Position numbers and translations under genes: made by a program. DNA of 8,544 nucleotides from Octadecabacter sp. (GTDB taxonomy: Bacteria > Pseudomonadota > Alphaproteobacteria > Rhodobacterales > Rhodobacteraceae), in NCBI GenBank assembly GCA_003533975.1, contig DQCL01000077.1, positions 1-8,544 on the forward strand. Direction: 5' to 3'. Under the pieces are notes generated by a model, which saw only the letters and a list, made by a program, of their open reading frames with translations, did no database searches and had not been told where the DNA came from. Below are positions 5,795 to 8,544 of this stretch, in pieces. The stretch's first letter is position 1, and every line of letters begins with the position of its first letter.

Positions 5795-6937
5795 ATGCCC
5801 GTCGATCCGATTGTTTTAACCGCCGATCTCATCCGCTGCCCGAGCGTGACACCCGTTGAGGGCGGAGCGCTGCAGCTTCTGGATAGGCTGCTGTCAGATG
5901 CGGGGTTCGAAACAACACGGGTTGATCGCAATGGCACTCCAAACCTGTTTGCGCGTTGGGGCGCGCGCGGGGCCAATAAGTCCTTTGGCTTTAACGGTCA
6001 TACGGATGTTGTCCCCGTTGGCGACGAAGCGGCATGGACGGTTGACCCGTTTGGCGCGGAAATTCGAGACGGAATTATGTATGGTCGTGGGGCAACGGAT
6101 ATGAAGTCCGGCGTCGCAGCATTCGCGGCCGCCGCAGTTGATTTCGTGAAAGAAACTCCGCCTGACGGCGCTGTCATTTTGACGATCACAGGGGACGAAG
6201 AAGGCCCGTCGACCGATGGCACCGTTGCGCTATTGGAGTGGATGCAAACCAACAACGAAGCGATGACCGCCTGTATCGTGGGGGAACCCACTTGCCCGAA
6301 CACGATGGGTGAAATGATCAAGGTTGGGCGGCGTGGTTCGTTGACGTCGCATTTTATAGTGACAGGCAAGCAGGGCCATTCCGCCTACCCGCACCGCGCC
6401 AATAACCCGCTGCCAGCTATGGCGCGACTGGTGGACAGATTGGCGAGCCATGAGATCGACCAAGGGTCTGATCATTTCGACGCCTCGACGCTCGCGGTTG
6501 TAACAATCGACACGGGTAACCCCGCCACAAACGTTATTCCTGCCTCCTGCAAGGCCAGCGCCAACGTGCGCTTTAACGACTTACACACAAGCGCGGATAT
6601 TATCGCGTGGATGCAAAGTGAAGTGGACACAGTTGCGGCGGAATTCGGTGTTCAGATTGATATGAACACCCGCGTGTCCGGGGAAAGCTTCCTGACACCC
6701 CCAGGTGAATTGTCCGACCTGGTAAGCGCAGCGGTAGCGGCGGAAACAGGTGTGACGCCGGAGTTGTCGACAACGGGCGGTACGTCGGATGCTCGCTTCG
6801 TCAAGAATCACTGCCCTGTCGTGGAAGTGGGCCTCGTTGGTAAGACGATGCACCAGGTTGATGAATGCGTGCCGGTCGAGCAAATTTCGCAACTTAAGGC
6901 GATTTATACGCGGGTGTTGCGCGACTACTTTAGCTGA
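5795..6937 (+). CDS. dapE: Succinyl-diaminopimelate desuccinylase (DapE)
   Basis: DapE is a cytosolic zinc peptidase-family (M20) enzyme that hydrolyses N-succinyl-LL-2,6-diaminopimelate to succinate and LL-diaminopimelate (EC 3.5.1.18), two steps after DapD. The product is 380 residues, the normal length. The full di-zinc set is visible: H69 in NGHTDVVP, D102 in [11 protein letters not shown]136 and the general-base E135 in [13 protein letters not shown]164 in VGEPT, and H353 in [11 protein letters not shown]195 in GHSAYPH marks the dimerisation (lid) domain. The frame extends upstream to 5696, but the ATG at 5795 has AAGGAGAG (5783-5790) 4 bases upstream and begins the family-typical [19 protein letters not shown], so it is chosen. 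The gene has its own upstream region and a terminator-like structure downstream, so it is probably a single transcription unit. Confidence 0.97.
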   Translation: MPVDPIVLTADLIRCPSVTPVEGGALQLLDRLLSDAGFETTRVDRNGTPNLFARWGARGANKSFGFNGHTDVVPVGDEAAWTVDPFGAEIRDGIMYGRGATDMKSGVAAFAAAAVDFVKETPPDGAVILTITGDEEGPSTDGTVALLEWMQTNNEAMTACIVGEPTCPNTMGEMIKVGRRGSLTSHFIVTGKQGHSAYPHRANNPLPAMARLVDRLASHEIDQGSDHFDASTLAVVTIDTGNPATNVIPASCKASANVRFNDLHTSADIIAWMQSEVDTVAAEFGVQIDMNTRVSGESFLTPPGELSDLVSAAVAAETGVTPELSTTGGTSDARFVKNHCPVVEVGLVGKTMHQVDECVPVEQISQLKAIYTRVLRDYFS

Positions 6938-6958
6938 TTGCGCCTGCGGCGAGCGGGG

Positions 6959-7005
6959 AGGGGGACCAGTCCCCCGTCGCTAAAGCGACTCCCCCTGAGG
7001 TTTTT
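6959..7005 (+). terminator. Rho-independent terminator-like structure after dapE
   Basis: A G-rich tract 22 bases after the dapE stop can pair in two exclusive ways. Either GGGGGAC (6960-6966) pairs with GTCCCCC (6969-6975) in a tight hairpin, or AGGGGGA (6959-6965) pairs with TCCCCCT (6990-6996), enclosing the small hairpin GTCGC-TAAA-GCGAC (6976-6989). The second, larger form ends just before TGAGG and a run of five T (7001-7005), as expected for an intrinsic terminator. Its position fits the end of dapE transcription before rnr. Confidence 0.65.
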
Positions 7006-7069
7006 GAACAAAAGAAGATGAAGAAAGATTGGGTCTGACGTCGCGGATAACCCGTGATAGGCAGGCCTT

Positions 7070-8544
7070 ATGATACGTATCCCCTCCAAGACCGAGATCC
7101 TCACATGGATCGCTGAGAACCCCACCAAAGCCGCCAAGCGCGATATCGCGAAGGCGTTTGGCATCAAGGGCGCGGCGCGCATTGATCTGAAGCGTGTGCT
7201 GCGTGAATTGGAGGACGAAGGTAAGCTACAAAAACGCAAATCGTCTTACCGCGACGCGAACAAACTTCCACCGGTTTCGGTTCTGGAGGTTGCCGGGCCT
7301 GACAGTGACGGTGATCTATTTGCACGGCCGTTGGAGTGGGCGGGTGAGGGCGATGCGCCGCAGGTCTTGATGGTGATGAAACCTGATGAGCCCGCGCTGG
7401 GAGCGGGGGATCGGATCCTTGGTCGGCTGACAGAAGTTCGCGGCGAGGACTACTCCTATTCGGCGCGGCTAATCCGTCGCATTGGAACCAACCCGCTGCG
7501 CATTTTGGGTGTATTTCGTGTTGGAGCTGAGGGTGGACGGATTGTTCCGGTGGACAAGGGTTCACAAAAGGAATGGGTGGTTGCGGCTGGAGCAACGGGG
7601 GATGCGAAGGACGGAGAGCTTGTTGAAGCGGAGCAAGCTGGGCCGAAGGGGCGAATGGGTTTGCCCAAGGCGCGGATCGTTGCGCGACTGGGTGATCCCA
7701 CGCAACCGCGTGCCGTCAGCCTAATTGCGATTCACCAGCATGGCATTCCTGATCATTTTCCTGACAGCGTAATTGCGGAAGCTGACAATGCGGAACCTGC
7801 AGGCCTTGAGGCGCGTGATGATCTGCGTGATCTGCCACTGATTACGATTGATCCGTGGGATGCTCGCGACCATGACGATGCCTGCTGCGCAATTCCCAAC
7901 GGTGACGGCGGGTTCGCGCTTTGGGTCGCGATTGCGGATGTTGCGCATTACGTCACACCGGGGTCAGAGTTGGACCGTGAAGCGCGCAAGCGTGGCAATT
8001 CCACCTATTTCCCGGATCGCGTTGTTCCAATGCTGCCTGACCGCTTGTCCGGTGATCTTTGTTCGCTGCACGAAGGGGTCGAACGGGCCTGTATCGCGGT
8101 TGAAATGCAGATTGACCGGGACGGCAACAAAACCTCCCATCGCTTTGTGCGTGGCCTTATGAAATCGCCAGCGTCGTTGAACTACGAAGAGGTGCAGGCC
8201 GCGATGGATGGAGTGGTGAATGACAAAGTCGCACCATTGCTCGACGATGTAATCCGCCCGTTATACGGCTGTTATGATGCGTTGAAAAAGGCGCGGGCCG
8301 TACGCCAGCCGCTTGAACTTGACCTGCCAGAACGAAAGATCGTTCTGAACGACGAAGGTGTGGTTGAAGACGTCGCATTTAGGGACCGTCTTGATGCGCA
8401 CCGCCTGATTGAAGAATTTATGGTCCTCGCAAACGTCGCGGCGGCCGAAACCTTGGTTGCCAAGAAGACCGCTCTTTTGTTCCGCGTACACGAAGAACCC
8501 AAGCCTGAAAAACTCGAAGCGTTGCGTGAAACAGCGCAGGCCGC
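7070..8544 (+). CDS. rnr: Ribonuclease R, N-terminal and catalytic part, runs off the window
   Basis: A 3'-5' exoribonuclease of the RNB (RNase II/R) family that degrades structured RNA and takes part in RNA quality control. The frame is open from ATG 7070 to the edge (491 codons). An N-terminal winged-helix-like segment (about 1-65, with NPTKAAKRDIAKAFGIKG and LKRVLRELEDEGKL) marks it as RNase R rather than RNase II. OB/cold-shock-like domains follow (about 70-235). The RNB domain starts near 253 with LRDLPLITIDPWDARDHDDA; D261, D267, D269 and D270 align with the magnesium-binding D272, D278, D280 and D281 of E. coli RNase R. NSTYFPDRVVPMLPDRLSGDLCSL and HRLIEEFMVLANVAAAE are further family blocks. 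The rest of RNB and the S1 domain lie outside. The ribosome site is weak (GGCAGG, 7061-7066). It is separated from dapE by a terminator, so it likely has its own promoter, which I could not identify. Confidence 0.95.
   Translation, partial: MIRIPSKTEILTWIAENPTKAAKRDIAKAFGIKGAARIDLKRVLRELEDEGKLQKRKSSYRDANKLPPVSVLEVAGPDSDGDLFARPLEWAGEGDAPQVLMVMKPDEPALGAGDRILGRLTEVRGEDYSYSARLIRRIGTNPLRILGVFRVGAEGGRIVPVDKGSQKEWVVAAGATGDAKDGELVEAEQAGPKGRMGLPKARIVARLGDPTQPRAVSLIAIHQHGIPDHFPDSVIAEADNAEPAGLEARDDLRDLPLITIDPWDARDHDDACCAIPNGDGGFALWVAIADVAHYVTPGSELDREARKRGNSTYFPDRVVPMLPDRLSGDLCSLHEGVERACIAVEMQIDRDGNKTSHRFVRGLMKSPASLNYEEVQAAMDGVVNDKVAPLLDDVIRPLYGCYDALKKARAVRQPLELDLPERKIVLNDEGVVEDVAFRDRLDAHRLIEEFMVLANVAAAETLVAKKTALLFRVHEEPKPEKLEALRETAQA

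Noticed and set aside
7164..7595. A 143-codon minus-strand open frame
   Set aside because: It is antisense to rnr, whose frame is continuous and motif-rich. The product is Pro, Arg and Ser-rich, as expected of a shadow frame in GC-rich DNA.
1..8544. CRISPR array, tRNA, rRNA, insertion sequence or attachment site
   Set aside because: No regularly spaced repeats, tRNA-like cloverleaf, transposase motif or terminal inverted repeats were found on reading both strands.

Overview
The window looks like chromosomal DNA of a marine alphaproteobacterium of the Roseobacter group (Rhodobacteraceae). This rests on the protein styles I recognise (DapD, DapE, RNase R and Hint_2 proteins of roseobacter type) and on a moderate GC content; a genus cannot be named from this alone. 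Two genes run off the edges: a LOG-family gene on the minus strand at the left end and rnr on the plus strand at the right end.

Layout, left to right. A LOG-family nucleotide hydrolase N-terminus (minus) is divergent from a short PLP fold-type II threonine/serine dehydratase (plus). Then comes a plus-strand cluster: dapD, a two-helix membrane protein whose start overlaps the dapD stop (TAATG), and a 122-residue lysine-rich-headed soluble protein (ATGA overlap). This cluster collides tail-to-tail, with a 4-base overlap, with a two-gene minus-strand operon. That operon encodes a 528-residue surface/secreted-type protein (choice-of-anchor L domain, Ig/cadherin-like domain, Hint_2 domain) and, 5 bases downstream, a 363-residue lectin-like plus Hint-like protein whose Hint core has lost both the nucleophilic cysteine and the block-B histidine. 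A 319-base intergenic region follows, unusually rich in dyad symmetry. It holds two tandem 16-base dyads with compensating base changes, a perfect TTAA-N7-TTAA CtrA-type site and a TTACGT/ACGTAA dyad. Then come dapE (plus), a terminator-like structure and rnr (plus, truncated).

How the genes relate. dapD and dapE both serve the succinylase branch of diaminopimelate/lysine synthesis, which supplies peptidoglycan and protein synthesis. They are separated by the oppositely oriented Hint pair, which looks like an accessory insertion in an otherwise housekeeping neighbourhood. The best candidate for something new is this Hint pair with its upstream regulatory region: one paralogue has an intact autoprocessing core, its operon partner a predicted dead one, and the control region has features suggesting CtrA and a dimeric regulator or an RNA structure. 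Everything said about processing, secretion or CtrA control is inference.
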